From NCBI RefSeq assembly GCF_013285155.1, contig NZ_JABTEL010000014.1, positions 29,834 to 93,833 on the forward strand: a stretch of 64,000 nt of DNA, in the 5' to 3' direction. This document shows, in pieces, positions 18,301 through 26,263 of the stretch. How positions within the stretch are numbered: position 1 is the stretch's first letter; every line of letters begins with the position of its first letter. The DNA comes from Winogradskyella undariae. GTDB lineage: Bacteria; Bacteroidota; Bacteroidia; Flavobacteriales; Flavobacteriaceae. Position numbers and translations under genes: made by a program. Under the pieces are notes generated by a model, which worked only from the letters and a program-made list of their open reading frames with translations, had not been told where the DNA came from and did not search any database.

Positions 18301-18663
18301 TGTGATTTCTAAATATGGTTGTAATTCTTTCTTAACAGTATCGGTATATACAAAGGGATATTCTTCTGCATACTCTTCAATAAAAAAATCAAAAGGGTTT
18401 ATGGTTTTTAAATCTGCAATAATTTCTACGTCTACAGACAATTCATCTGTTTTCTCAGGAAATACCAAACGTGCCACGTAATTACCAAATGGATCTTGTT
18501 GCCAGTTAAAAAACTGATCTTCTGGTGTTATTTTAATCGAATAAGATTCTATTGGTGTTCTAGAGTGAGGTGCTGGTCTTAATCTAAAAACATGTGGTGA
18601 CAATGAAACTTTACGATCGTATTTGTAGGTCGTTTTGTGAGATATTACAATTTTTAATGCCAT
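15331..18663 (-). CDS. transglutaminase fused to DUF2126
   Basis: An 1110-residue protein. Residues 1-85 are a transglutaminase N-terminal beta domain. Residues 150-260 are the transglutaminase-like core with C180 (KKGSCRDYAWLFVQ), H229 (DLHAWAEVYLPG) and D245 (GFDATSG). From about residue 300 to the end runs the large DUF2126 domain (NDVRLTMGGEPTFISIDD, KHTGTGGGNHVTLGG, RFPLHGMVEINNIHLELRAG, CTYFVAHPGGRSYDAYP), which has a remote glutamine-synthetase-like flavour in published analyses of amidoligases. It heads the minus-strand set, followed by the ATP-grasp/alpha-E fusion and a second transglutaminase. It is cytoplasmic, with no signal peptide. The reaction is unknown. Confidence 0.93.
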   Translation of the reverse strand: MALKIVISHKTTYKYDRKVSLSPHVFRLRPAPHSRTPIESYSIKITPEDQFFNWQQDPFGNYVARLVFPEKTDELSVDVEIIADLKTINPFDFFIEEYAEEYPFVYTDTVKKELQPYLEITDKGKLLEGFLKTLDYTPRKTIYFLIDINQKIYEYLSYNIRMDPGVQTCEETLETKKGSCRDYAWLFVQTLRHLGFGARFVSGYLVQLKSDEKSLDGPSGPEEDFTDLHAWAEVYLPGAGWIGFDATSGLLAGEGHIPLACTPSFESAAPVSGMTDVCETEFFFENSVKRILESPRVTKPYTEEQWKAIDKLGNKVEKQLQKNDVRLTMGGEPTFISIDDLESPEWNTAADGPYKRKLAKDLSKRLYEEFGHRGVFHHAQGKWYPGEPLPRWQIEICWRKDGRPIWFDKKYLETFADAIVIPKHTDKLFLETLTKYLGVSTQHILPGFEDAFYFLWEHGNLPIDIDPTKDRDNTLVKNKLKEILEGGTSEPVGHLLPLNNTQGKWFTSEWTFRRQHLFLTPGNSPMGLRLPLNSLQEKPEHEIFPSYEPDLFSKKKRLPSFRNIIKKRHQDYIENGLDPNQPNYFVRTAICAEVREGKLYLFLPPLDSAESFLDLITAIEFTAKELDVPVIMEGYDPPKDNRLESLKITPDPGVIEVNVHPVTNWKDLCHNTFTFYEQAKLSRLGTEKFMLDGKHTGTGGGNHVTLGGTSPADSPLLRQPSLLRSLLTFWQHHPGLSYLFSGSFVGPTSQAPRIDEARTDSLYELEIAFSQIPKDGEVPFWLTDRLFRHLLTDLTGNTHRAEFCIDKLYSPDSSTGRLGILELRGFDMPPHPKMSLVQMLLVRTLVSWFWKKPYEHNLVRWGTELHDKFLIEHYVREDIKDIVSQLNKAGYQFEEDWFNPFFEFRFPLHGMVEINNIHLELRAGIEPWNVLGEEMTGGGTARYVDSSLERLQVKVSNFIDERFVLTCNGVKIQLKNTGVRGEYVAGIRYKAWNPYSALHPTISEDTPLVFDVVDTWNKRSIGGCTYFVAHPGGRSYDAYPINSFEAESRRINRFWEFGHTQGEINPVENINQETESPNRSVEKNNSSKSFTYKELPINFEFPYTLDLRKK

Positions 18664-18826
18664 ATAAGAAGTATAAGGTTTTAGTAACGAAAGGTTGAAA
18701 GTGACCTATCTCTTTGCAAAATAAGATATTTTACCTGAAAATGATATTGTAGTAAAGTGTTTGTTAAATTTTTATGAATTAATATAAAGAAAAGCAAAAA
18801 TGATTTTAAAACCATAATTTAAGGGA

Positions 18827-19747
18827 TTAAAAAATACTCAATTCAGAATATGTTGTGACATCTTCAAGCAGTTCCATACCTTTAAAAGAATTGCCGTGTT
18901 TGTTTAGTTTAGGGCTCCACACAGCTATTGTGTAATTATTAGGATATAACGCTACAATACCACCACCAACACCACTTTTACCAGGTAAACCAACTCTAAA
19001 AGCAAATTCACCCGACTCGTCATAAAAACCACAAGTTAACATTAAAGCATTAATACGTTTTGATTTCGTTTTAGATATTATTTTTTTATCATCACTAATT
19101 TTACGACCATTATTTGCTAAAAAAGTAAAAGTCTGCGAAAGCTGCTGACAAGTCATTTCTAAAGAACAGATATCAAAATAAAAATCTAAGACTTCAGCAG
19201 GATCATTTTCAATATTACCTAAGGCTTTAATAAAATTACAAAGCGCTACATTTCTAAAGCCTGTTCTTTTTTCTGAATCGGCAATCTTATCAGAGTAGGT
19301 GAGTGTTGGAATATCACTTAAATCTCTTACAAAATCTAAAAATTCTTCTTTCGCATTTTTTAAATGTGAAATTAAAACATCGCAAATGACTATAGCACCA
19401 GAATTTACAAACGGATTACGAGGAATCCCCCCATAGGTTTCAAGCAATAAAAGGGAATCGAATTTAGTACCTGAAGGTTCTACATCAATACGTTTCCATA
19501 AATCTTCACCTACAATTTTATACGCTAACGTTAAGGATAATACTTTAACGATACTCTGTATTGAAAATTTTTCGAGATGATTACCAATTCCAAAATTAGT
19601 CCCGTCAATTTTAGTAACATGCACACCAAACATATCAGGATCTACATTAGCTAATTCAGGGATGTAAGTTGCTACTTTTCCTTCATCTTTAATCAGACTT
19701 ATTTTCTTATATGCTTTCTCAATGATGATTGTAAAATCGGATCCCAT
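18827..19747 (-). CDS. glsA: glutaminase A
   Basis: A 306-residue serine-dependent glutaminase that turns glutamine into glutamate and ammonia. The beta-lactamase-like catalytic motif S65-I-V-K68 lies in EKFSIQSIVKVLSL; other family marks are NPFVNSGAIVICD, FLANNGRKISDDK, MLTCGFYDESGEFAFRVGLPGKSGVGGGI and AVWSPKLNKHGNS. Length is typical of the bacterial GlsA family. It lies upstream of the transglutaminase-DUF2126 gene on the same strand, with a 163-base gap, and 34 bases downstream of an EamA transporter gene. Whether the position beside predicted amide-ligase genes is meaningful is open. Confidence 0.95.
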   Translation of the reverse strand: MGSDFTIIIEKAYKKISLIKDEGKVATYIPELANVDPDMFGVHVTKIDGTNFGIGNHLEKFSIQSIVKVLSLTLAYKIVGEDLWKRIDVEPSGTKFDSLLLLETYGGIPRNPFVNSGAIVICDVLISHLKNAKEEFLDFVRDLSDIPTLTYSDKIADSEKRTGFRNVALCNFIKALGNIENDPAEVLDFYFDICSLEMTCQQLSQTFTFLANNGRKISDDKKIISKTKSKRINALMLTCGFYDESGEFAFRVGLPGKSGVGGGIVALYPNNYTIAVWSPKLNKHGNSFKGMELLEDVTTYSELSIF

Positions 19748-19781
19748 GTATAGTGCTTTGTTAAAATTATTGATCTATTTT

Positions 19782-20681
19782 TTATGAATACAAAATTAAG
19801 CCTACACCGATCATAATACCTATTAGAGGCACTAATTTTTTTCGTTTGTTTTGTTCTTTAAAAACAAGACCTCCAACAACTACTGCTATTAGTATTTGGC
19901 TTCGTTTTATAGCAGACAACAACATGATTAATGCATCAGGATCCTGAAGTGCTTTAAAATAGAAGTAATCGGCCGCTTGTAATAAAATACCAACGGCTAT
20001 TATAGACCATCTAAACTTAAAAGCTTTACGTTTTTCGGTATGCGGAAACCAAGTTACGGTTAATATAATTAATAGAATTAGAATGGTGTATAAACAAAAC
20101 CAAAACTGTAAGGTTTGCGGATTTAAGGTCAGATTCTGAATTAAAAATTTATCGTATAATCCACTAGAAGCCCCTAAAAAAGTCGCGCCAATAATAGCAA
20201 AGATCCATTTATTACGCTTAAAGTTAATCCCTTCTTTTTTCCCGATTTTAGAATAGAGAATAACCGAGAAGATAATGAGGAAAAAACCAATCCATTGTAA
20301 AAAATTAGGACGTTCTTGATAAATTAAAATGGCGCCAATAAAGGTAAAAAACGGACCCGCCGATCGTATTGGTGTTACAATGGTAATCGGTAAATGCTTA
20401 AGCGCTTGGTAGGCAAGAATCCAAGAACTCGCCATGATTATCGATTTTATAAAAATATAACCATGCGTTTGCCAAGGGATTTTCTGAAAATTATAACCGT
20501 TTGATAAGGCATATTCTGGAAAATACAAAGACAATACATAGAAACTCGCTACAAATAGAAACCCACTAGAAACGGTACCTAAAAGTACAGGGAATACTTC
20601 ATTTCCTTGTACAGCATGTTTTTTACATAAGTTATGTAGTCCTAGAAAAAGTGCGGCTAATAAGCCTAAATACATCCACAT
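19782..20681 (-). CDS. EamA/DMT-family transporter
   Basis: A 299-residue inner-membrane protein with about ten hydrophobic helices in two repeated EamA halves (residues about 1-137 and 155-299). The first half ends with AGPFFTFIGAILIYQERPN and the second with VVGGLVFKEQNKRKK, where the EamA 'ER' / 'KEQ' positions recur. Drug/metabolite transporters of this class export amino acids or other small metabolites; the substrate cannot be told. The glutaminase gene follows after 34 bases, so the two may be co-transcribed. Confidence 0.88.
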   Translation of the reverse strand: MWMYLGLLAALFLGLHNLCKKHAVQGNEVFPVLLGTVSSGFLFVASFYVLSLYFPEYALSNGYNFQKIPWQTHGYIFIKSIIMASSWILAYQALKHLPITIVTPIRSAGPFFTFIGAILIYQERPNFLQWIGFFLIIFSVILYSKIGKKEGINFKRNKWIFAIIGATFLGASSGLYDKFLIQNLTLNPQTLQFWFCLYTILILLIILTVTWFPHTEKRKAFKFRWSIIAVGILLQAADYFYFKALQDPDALIMLLSAIKRSQILIAVVVGGLVFKEQNKRKKLVPLIGIMIGVGLILYS

Positions 20682-20685
20682 ATTT

Positions 20686-20732
20686 ATTGTGATTGGTGAT
20701 TGGTGATTCGTTATTTGTGAATGGTGATTTGT
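20686..20732. repeat. imperfect heptamer repeat (TTGGTGA)
   Basis: Between the EamA and TenI/ThiE-like genes, units ATTGTGA, TTGGTGA and TTGGTGA run head to tail at 20686-20706, and decayed copies (TTTGTGA, ATGGTGA) follow to about 20732. It looks like a slippage-prone simple repeat; no function is evident. Confidence 0.6.
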
Positions 20733-20759
20733 TGGTTGTTTAGGTATTTGCTTAAGTAC

Positions 20760-21404
20760 TTATTCAAAAGTATGGCGTTGTTCTGCTGTAACAGCTGCTT
20801 TTAGTAAATGATTAAAGACTTTAATACTATCAAAATTTTGCGTGATGGCTTGGTCTACAGCAATTCCTGAAAGGCCAGATTCTAAGAGGTCAGTCACATC
20901 ATCTGTGGTAATATTTCCAAAACCAAGTATTGGGATTTCTGTATTTAAAATAGCTGTGATGGCTTCGTAACCTTTTAATCCTAGCTCAGGAATCTGAGTT
21001 TCGCTAGTTGTAGAAGGTTTAAAAGGGCCCAAACAGATATAATCTACTTTTTTAGTGATTAAGGTTTCACAATCTTGAAGATTATGCGCTGCACTTCCTA
21101 TAATTTGCCAAGTGTGTAAATGTTTTCTAACTTCAGTAGGGCAGACGTCAGTTGTTTCCAAATAAACACCTTCCGCTTTAACTTCTTTTGCTATTTTGTA
21201 ATTTTTACTGATAACCAATCGGGTTTGAAAATGTAATGTAATTTCTCTAGCAGATTTAGCGACTTCCAATAGTTGGTCTTCAGATACATTTTGTAAATTT
21301 AGTTGCACTAATTCTACGCCAGAGGTACAAGCACTTTGTATGTTTTGTAAATGTTCTTCAGGTGTATTTCCTTCAGATATATAATGTAGTTTAGATACGA
21401 TCAT
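20760..21404 (-). CDS. TenI/ThiE-family protein (thiamine phosphate synthase-like)
   Basis: A TIM-barrel protein of about 214 residues. It has the ThiE/TenI series of strands: VELVQLNLQN, RLVISKNYKIAKEVKAEGVYLE, IIGSAAHN, DYICLGPFKPSTTSE (compare the ThiE pyrophosphate loop DYIGVGPIFPT.T) and PILGFGNITTDDVTDLLESGLSGIAV. Several residues needed by true ThiE look changed; the usual IND and HLGQ stretches read ISK and YLET. It could therefore be a diverged ThiE or a TenI-type protein. No other thiamine gene or TPP riboswitch is nearby. I start at the internal ATG (MIVSKLHYISEG), because the 13 upstream residues do not look like the family. It may be co-transcribed with EamA/glsA (78-base gap). 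Confidence 0.75.
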   Translation of the reverse strand: MIVSKLHYISEGNTPEEHLQNIQSACTSGVELVQLNLQNVSEDQLLEVAKSAREITLHFQTRLVISKNYKIAKEVKAEGVYLETTDVCPTEVRKHLHTWQIIGSAAHNLQDCETLITKKVDYICLGPFKPSTTSETQIPELGLKGYEAITAILNTEIPILGFGNITTDDVTDLLESGLSGIAVDQAITQNFDSIKVFNHLLKAAVTAEQRHTFE

Positions 21405-21567
21405 GTTTTTAATTAAGGTTATGATGTTGCAACAAGCATGCAAAAATACAAATGTTTAGTGGAGTGTATGCTAATCATAGGAAGGTTACATAAGTTTTAT
21501 TTAAATATATTTTAATAATTCCTATGTATTAAAAATTCAACATATCTTTAATTTTATAAATTACGAT

Positions 21568-22428
21568 ATGATGAAAGCCTTATTTATAATTATGACACTT
21601 ATTTCTTCAAACCTATATGCACAGAATGATCAAATTTCAGGATCCTATGCTCAAAGCAGCGGTAACCCCGAAGGCGGTAGCACCTTTATTGTTCTACCCA
21701 ACCAAACTTTTATAGTGGCTTATTTTGGTGGAGCAAGAAAAGGAACTTGGAAACTGAAAGCAGATGGTATTTATGAATTTACGTATCATGCCGAAGCGAA
21801 GTTTGTGCTATATGGACGTTTTAATTCAGAGCTTAAAGATTCTGTAAATGTTAGTATAGGTGTAGATTCACGAGAAGATTTAGCCGTTCGTTTTAATAAA
21901 ATAAGTGAAGAACCTTTTACACCAATATTTAATAAAAATGCAAATTGTTTCAGCTATCCTTACTATTATAAGCAAAAGGGAAAATTAAATACCTTAGAAG
22001 TAAGTGTACCAAGAGACGACTATTATTATGAAGATGAGCCAACGGATAGTGTAAGTATTTATAGTTTTAAAGTTGAAGAAAATTACAATGATTTTATTTT
22101 GGCTGGTTTATCAGAAAACTATTCTCAAGCCGGTTCATTTATTGCGAAATACCATGACGGTGTTTTGTTGTTAGATGAATATACAAAGCTTAGAAAAGGT
22201 AAAAATTATGAAGATTTAAGTGAAGAAACTTTAAATTTTGCCAAAACGTATACCGAAAGAGAAATCTTGCCTCAAATATTAGAATATGGTAATGAGTTTT
22301 TTCCATATTATGAACATCCTAATGAAAATGATTTAAAACCATTTTATAAAATTGCTTCAGAAGTAAAAGATTTAAAAGGCATTACATTCACTGAAAACAG
22401 TTTATTTATTGCTACATGTGATGATTAA
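21568..22428 (+). CDS. secreted hypothetical protein
   Basis: A 286-residue protein starting with a clear signal peptide (MMKALFIIMTLISSNLYA, cleaved before QND). The mature part is beta-rich, with GSYAQSSGNPEGGSTFIVLPN, YFGGARKGTWKLKADGIYEF and a Tyr/Glu/Asp-rich centre (DDYYYEDEPTDS). The GTWKLK...YEFTY pattern resembles lipocalin-like or copper-resistance-type beta-barrels, but no family is recognised with confidence. It probably lies in the periplasm. Single gene with a strong shared terminator at 22462. Either of the first two ATG codons could serve. Confidence 0.75.
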   Translation: MMKALFIIMTLISSNLYAQNDQISGSYAQSSGNPEGGSTFIVLPNQTFIVAYFGGARKGTWKLKADGIYEFTYHAEAKFVLYGRFNSELKDSVNVSIGVDSREDLAVRFNKISEEPFTPIFNKNANCFSYPYYYKQKGKLNTLEVSVPRDDYYYEDEPTDSVSIYSFKVEENYNDFILAGLSENYSQAGSFIAKYHDGVLLLDEYTKLRKGKNYEDLSEETLNFAKTYTEREILPQILEYGNEFFPYYEHPNENDLKPFYKIASEVKDLKGITFTENSLFIATCDD

Positions 22429-22461
22429 ACACAACTGATTTTAATTACTAACTAAACAAAT

Positions 22462-22496
22462 AAAAGCCTGTAAACATAATGTTATACAGGCTTTTT
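22462..22496. terminator. bidirectional terminator between convergent genes
   Basis: AAAAGCCTGT and ACAGGCTTTT form a perfect 10-base stem, with A and T tracts on both sides. It serves the secreted-protein gene on the plus strand and the end of the oxidoreductase operon on the minus strand. Confidence 0.9.
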
Positions 22497-22527
22497 GTTA
22501 TTAATTAGGGTAATTAATCTTGAGAGA

Positions 22528-23334
22528 TTATTTTAGTGCTTCCAATAATTTTTCAGCAACAAGTTCAGAAGATGCAGGGTTTTGTCCTGTAATTAAGTTT
22601 CCGTCTTGCACAGCGTAAGGTGCCCAATTCTCTTTATTAGAATACATCGCTCCATTTTCAATAAGCATATCTTCTAATAAAAGAGGTACAACCTCTGTTA
22701 AACCAACAGCAGCTTCTTCTTTGTTAGAAAAACCAGTTATTTTTTTACCTTTAACTAAAGCTGTTCCATCTGCATTTTTAACATCTTTTAAAACAGCAGG
22801 GGCGTGACAAACAAAAGCAATTGGTTTTTCTTGACGGTCAAACTTCTCAATTAACGCTACAGAATTAGCATCGTTAGTCAAATCCCATAATGGTCCGTGA
22901 CCTCCTGGGTAAAATACCGCATCAAAATCATCAGCATTTATATCTGCTAATACTTTTGTGTTTGCTATTTTTTGTTTTGCCTCATCATCTTTATTGTAAC
23001 GTTCTGTTGCTGCTGTTGCTGCATCAGGACCATCACTACTTGGATCTATTGGTGCTGCACCACCTTTTGGTGTTGCAATAGTAATGTTTGCACCTTTATC
23101 TAATAAGGTGTAATATGGACTAGCGAATTCTTCAACCCAAAAGCCTGTTTTTTTTCCGGTGTCTCCTAATTGATCGTGAGACGTTAATACAAATAATACG
23201 TTCATTGTATGTTGTTTTTTAAATTCTTTTATAGCTTCTGAAACGTTTTCAGAAGGTGATTCTTTTTGTGCATTATTACAACTGAAAGCTGTTATACTGA
23301 TGAGCACAATAGCCATGGTTTTTATTAATTTCAT
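22528..23334 (-). CDS. DJ-1/PfpI (Hsp31-like) lipoprotein
   Basis: A 268-residue protein of the DJ-1/PfpI superfamily. A lipoprotein signal (MKLIKTMAIVLISITAFSC) has its lipid-acceptor Cys at 19. The catalytic nucleophile elbow is IAFVCHAPAVL with C176, and FDAVFYPGGHGP is the conserved oxyanion-region motif. EE at 68-69 can supply the acid next to the Cys. Hsp31-like relatives convert methylglyoxal to lactate (glyoxalase III) or act as chaperones. Placement in the periplasm by a lipid anchor is less usual. It is the last gene of a six-gene operon; the gap from the ADH gene is 8 bases, which fits an aldehyde-stress role. Confidence 0.88.
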   Translation of the reverse strand: MKLIKTMAIVLISITAFSCNNAQKESPSENVSEAIKEFKKQHTMNVLFVLTSHDQLGDTGKKTGFWVEEFASPYYTLLDKGANITIATPKGGAAPIDPSSDGPDAATAATERYNKDDEAKQKIANTKVLADINADDFDAVFYPGGHGPLWDLTNDANSVALIEKFDRQEKPIAFVCHAPAVLKDVKNADGTALVKGKKITGFSNKEEAAVGLTEVVPLLLEDMLIENGAMYSNKENWAPYAVQDGNLITGQNPASSELVAEKLLEALK

Positions 23335-23342
23335 TTCTAAAA

Positions 23343-24503
23343 TTAATAAGCCATTTTTACAATTTTCTCTACACGGTCTGGTGATAAGGTTTTATGCTCT
23401 CCTAATCCCATCCATTTACGTTCTACAAAACGTTTTGAAATTTCTTCAGCAGTCCCCTCATAATCTTTAGTGTAATCTGAAAGTTTAGTATCAATTCCTA
23501 ATTCATGGAAAAATGCTTCCGTTCTATCAATGGCAGCATAAGCTTTGTCATTAGTAGTTCCTTCAGTAATATTCCAAACACGCTCAGCGTACTGTGCTAA
23601 TTTTTCTTTTTTATCTTCAAAATTATATTTGTAATGGCTTGGTGCAATTACCGCTAAGGTACGTGCATGATCAATTCCGAATAAGGCTGTTAACTCATGA
23701 CCAATAGCATGAACGGCCCAGTCTCCAGGAACACCTTGTTGAATTAATCCATTTAAAGCCATAGTACAACTCCACATAAAGTTAGAAGCGGCTTTATAAT
23801 CTGTAGGATCTTTCAATACTTTTGGTGCGATTTCGATTAAGGTTTGCAAAATACTTTCAGCAAAACGATCTTGCAATAAAGCGCCAATAGGATAGGTCAT
23901 ATATTGCTCTAAAACGTGTGTAAAAGCATCCGTGATTCCGTTTGCCAATTGACGTTGCGGAATTGAAGTAATGACTTGTGGATCTAAAATAGAAAACTGA
24001 GGAAACAAACCAGGACCTCCCATAGCTAGTTTTTCTTTAGTTTCTGCTCTTGTAATAACAGAACCAGAATTCATTTCAGAACCTGTTGCTGGCAAAGTTA
24101 AAACCGTACCAAAAGGCATTCCTTTTTCTGTTCTGATGTTTTGAGTTAAAATATCCCAAGGTGTATCGCCTTCATATAAAGCAGCAGCCGATAAAAACTT
24201 AGTCCCATCAATTACAGATCCACCACCAACAGCAAGTAAATAGGTGATGTTTTCGTCTTTAATTACTTTTAGAGCTTCCATTAATTTAGAATACTCTGGG
24301 TTAGCAGGAATACCTCCAAACTCAACAACATCGACTTTTGCTAAAGCTGTTTTTACTTGGTCGTAAATGCCGTTCTTTTTAATACTTCCGCCTCCATAAA
24401 GTAATAAGACTTTTGCATCCTTAGGGATTTCGTTTTCTAGTTTTTCTATGGTATCCTTACCAAATATGATTTTGGTAGGGTTTTTAAATTCAAAATTATT
24501 CAT
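23343..24503 (-). CDS. iron-containing alcohol dehydrogenase (YqhD/BDH type)
   Basis: A 386-residue group III alcohol dehydrogenase. NNFEFKNPTKIIFGKD and AVGGGSVIDGTKF (NAD(P)-binding) are typical of the YqhD/butanol dehydrogenase branch. The metal ligands fall in the expected spacing at D192, H196, H265 and H279 (ITDAFTHVLEQ, HAIGHELTALFGIDHART), matching 194/198/267/281 of YqhD. These enzymes reduce toxic aldehydes with NADPH. It lies in the operon 106 bases after the MDR-type reductase gene; that gap contains an AT-rich stretch and might hold an internal promoter. Confidence 0.93.
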   Translation of the reverse strand: MNNFEFKNPTKIIFGKDTIEKLENEIPKDAKVLLLYGGGSIKKNGIYDQVKTALAKVDVVEFGGIPANPEYSKLMEALKVIKDENITYLLAVGGGSVIDGTKFLSAAALYEGDTPWDILTQNIRTEKGMPFGTVLTLPATGSEMNSGSVITRAETKEKLAMGGPGLFPQFSILDPQVITSIPQRQLANGITDAFTHVLEQYMTYPIGALLQDRFAESILQTLIEIAPKVLKDPTDYKAASNFMWSCTMALNGLIQQGVPGDWAVHAIGHELTALFGIDHARTLAVIAPSHYKYNFEDKKEKLAQYAERVWNITEGTTNDKAYAAIDRTEAFFHELGIDTKLSDYTKDYEGTAEEISKRFVERKWMGLGEHKTLSPDRVEKIVKMAY

Positions 24504-24609
24504 TTTCTTTTCTTTTTTTAATTTTATTATTTACTCTAATCCATTCTAAAATGCTCTTTAATAGATCATTTTATAAATGGAAATGTTGGGAGTAGTTGTC
24601 ATTTGATTT

Positions 24610-25611
24610 TTAAATTTTAACAACCATTTTACCTTTATTCTTACCATCAAATAAGTCTATAAAAGCTTGAGGAATGTTATCAAAACCTTCAACTACAGTT
24701 TCAGAATAGGTTAATTTATCTTCAGCTAACCAAGTTGCTAATTGTTTAATCGCTTCTGGAAATTTAGCTGCATAATTAGAAACGATAAACCCTTGCATTA
24801 AAGCACTGTTTTTTACTAAAAATGGTTGTACACTTAAGCTTTTTGGTGCTTCTGTACTGTTGTAAACTGAAATTGCACCACAAATTATGATTCTTGCTAA
24901 TTGGTTAATATTCACTAAAACACCATCTGAAATAGGTCCTCCAACATTATCGAAATAAACATCTACACCGTTAGGTGCTGCTTTAGCAATAGCTTCTTGC
25001 ATGTTTTCAGTCGTGTTGTAATTGATGCCTTCATCAAAACCAAATTTTGATTTTAATAGCTCTACTTTTTCATCAGAACCCGCAATACCAATCACTCTTA
25101 ATCCTAGTATTTTTCCGATTTGTCCAACCACAGAACCAACGGCTCCAGCAGCACCAGAAACCACTAAAGTTTCTCCTTTTTTAGGTTTTCCTATTTCTGT
25201 TAATCCACAATACGCGGTTAAACCAGTCATCCCTAAAATCCCTAAATAAGCACTTAATGGTGCTTTAGATGGATCTACCTTATTAAGTCCTTCACCATTA
25301 GAAACTTGTTTTGTTTGCCAGTTTAACATACCAGAAACATAGTCTCCTTCTTTAAATTTTTCATTTTTTGAACTGATCACTTTAGCGATAACGCCAGAAT
25401 GTACAGGTTCGTTAAGTTTAAAAGGTGGTACGTACGATTTTGCATCGCTCATTCTTCCTCTTAAATAAGGATCTACAGAAACATAAGTGGTTTCTAAAAG
25501 GAGTTCTCCATCTTTAATTGATAATTCTGAATCGTCTGTTGTAAATTCAAAATTAGATAGTGATGGTTTTCCTTGAGGTCTATTTTTTAATGATATAGTC
25601 TTTGTCATCAT
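24610..25611 (-). CDS. NADP-dependent alkenal/one oxidoreductase (MDR family)
   Basis: A 333-residue zinc-free medium-chain dehydrogenase/reductase of the CurA / prostaglandin reductase 1 group. TTYVSVDPYLRGRMSDAKSY is the family signature; the Rossmann motif is VVSGAAGAVGSVVGQIGKILG, and FDNVGGPISDGVL and FIVSNYAAKFPEAIKQLATW also match. Relatives reduce the C=C bond of alkenals such as 4-hydroxynonenal. It fits the neighbouring nitroreductase and ADH genes in a reactive-electrophile operon. The nitroreductase gene ends 9 bases before it. Confidence 0.93.
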   Translation of the reverse strand: MMTKTISLKNRPQGKPSLSNFEFTTDDSELSIKDGELLLETTYVSVDPYLRGRMSDAKSYVPPFKLNEPVHSGVIAKVISSKNEKFKEGDYVSGMLNWQTKQVSNGEGLNKVDPSKAPLSAYLGILGMTGLTAYCGLTEIGKPKKGETLVVSGAAGAVGSVVGQIGKILGLRVIGIAGSDEKVELLKSKFGFDEGINYNTTENMQEAIAKAAPNGVDVYFDNVGGPISDGVLVNINQLARIIICGAISVYNSTEAPKSLSVQPFLVKNSALMQGFIVSNYAAKFPEAIKQLATWLAEDKLTYSETVVEGFDNIPQAFIDLFDGKNKGKMVVKI

Positions 25612-25620
25612 GTTTTGTTT

Positions 25621-26253
25621 TTATTTCATTACAGTTACTAATTCTTCCATAGGTTTTCTCACCTTAACAAGATTTACTAACCAATCTTCATTTTCTTTTC
25701 TATAACCAATTGGCATTAAAACGGCACTGCGTAATCCTTTTTCTCGTAATCCAAGAATTTTATCTACAGCATCTGGGTCAAAACCTTCAATTGGTGTCGC
25801 ATCAACACCTTCAAAAGCAGCAGCAGTTAAAGCTTGAGAAAAAGCGATATAGGCTTGTTTAGCAGCGTGATTAAAATTCTCTTCAGCATCTTTTTGAGGA
25901 TAAGAATTTAATAACATTTGTCTGTAGTCTTCCCAACCTTGATTTTTAAAACCACGAATATCATTTGTTAAATCGAACATATGATTAATACGCTCTGGTG
26001 TATACGTATCCCAAGCTGCAAAAACGAGTAGGTGAGAGCAATCTGTAATTACCGATTGGTTCCAAGCTACTGGTCTAATTTGTTCTTTTAAGTCTTTATT
26101 TTCAACTACTATGATTTCAAAAGGTTGTAAACCACTTGATGTTGGTGCTAAGCGTGCGGCTTCTAAAATGTTATGTAATTTTTCTTCAGGAACAGTTTCA
26201 CCGTTCATTGCTTTAGCTGCGTAACGCCATTTTAATTTATCTAATAATTCCAT
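25621..26253 (-). CDS. NfsB-like NAD(P)H nitroreductase
   Basis: A 210-residue FMN nitroreductase. Motifs are LKWRYAAKAMNG (family N-terminus), EAARLAPTSSGLQPFEIIVVEN (FMN phosphate site), DCSHLLVFAAWD, AFEGVDATPIEGFDPDAVDKILGL and the C-terminal AVLMPIGYRKENEDW. Members reduce nitroaromatics and quinones in the cytoplasm. It is the third gene of the TetR-headed operon, 10 bases after the SDR gene. Confidence 0.93.
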   Translation of the reverse strand: MELLDKLKWRYAAKAMNGETVPEEKLHNILEAARLAPTSSGLQPFEIIVVENKDLKEQIRPVAWNQSVITDCSHLLVFAAWDTYTPERINHMFDLTNDIRGFKNQGWEDYRQMLLNSYPQKDAEENFNHAAKQAYIAFSQALTAAAFEGVDATPIEGFDPDAVDKILGLREKGLRSAVLMPIGYRKENEDWLVNLVKVRKPMEELVTVMK

Positions 26254-26263
26254 ATTTTATTTT

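Noticed and set aside
20760..21568. TPP riboswitch near the ThiE-like gene
   Set aside because: Neither the leader on the minus strand nor the region to 21568 shows the conserved TPP-riboswitch cores.
22890..23081. A 63-residue Leu/His-rich frame on the plus strand
   Set aside because: It lies opposite the DJ-1-like lipoprotein gene, whose signal peptide and active-site motif are clear; it is an antisense shadow.
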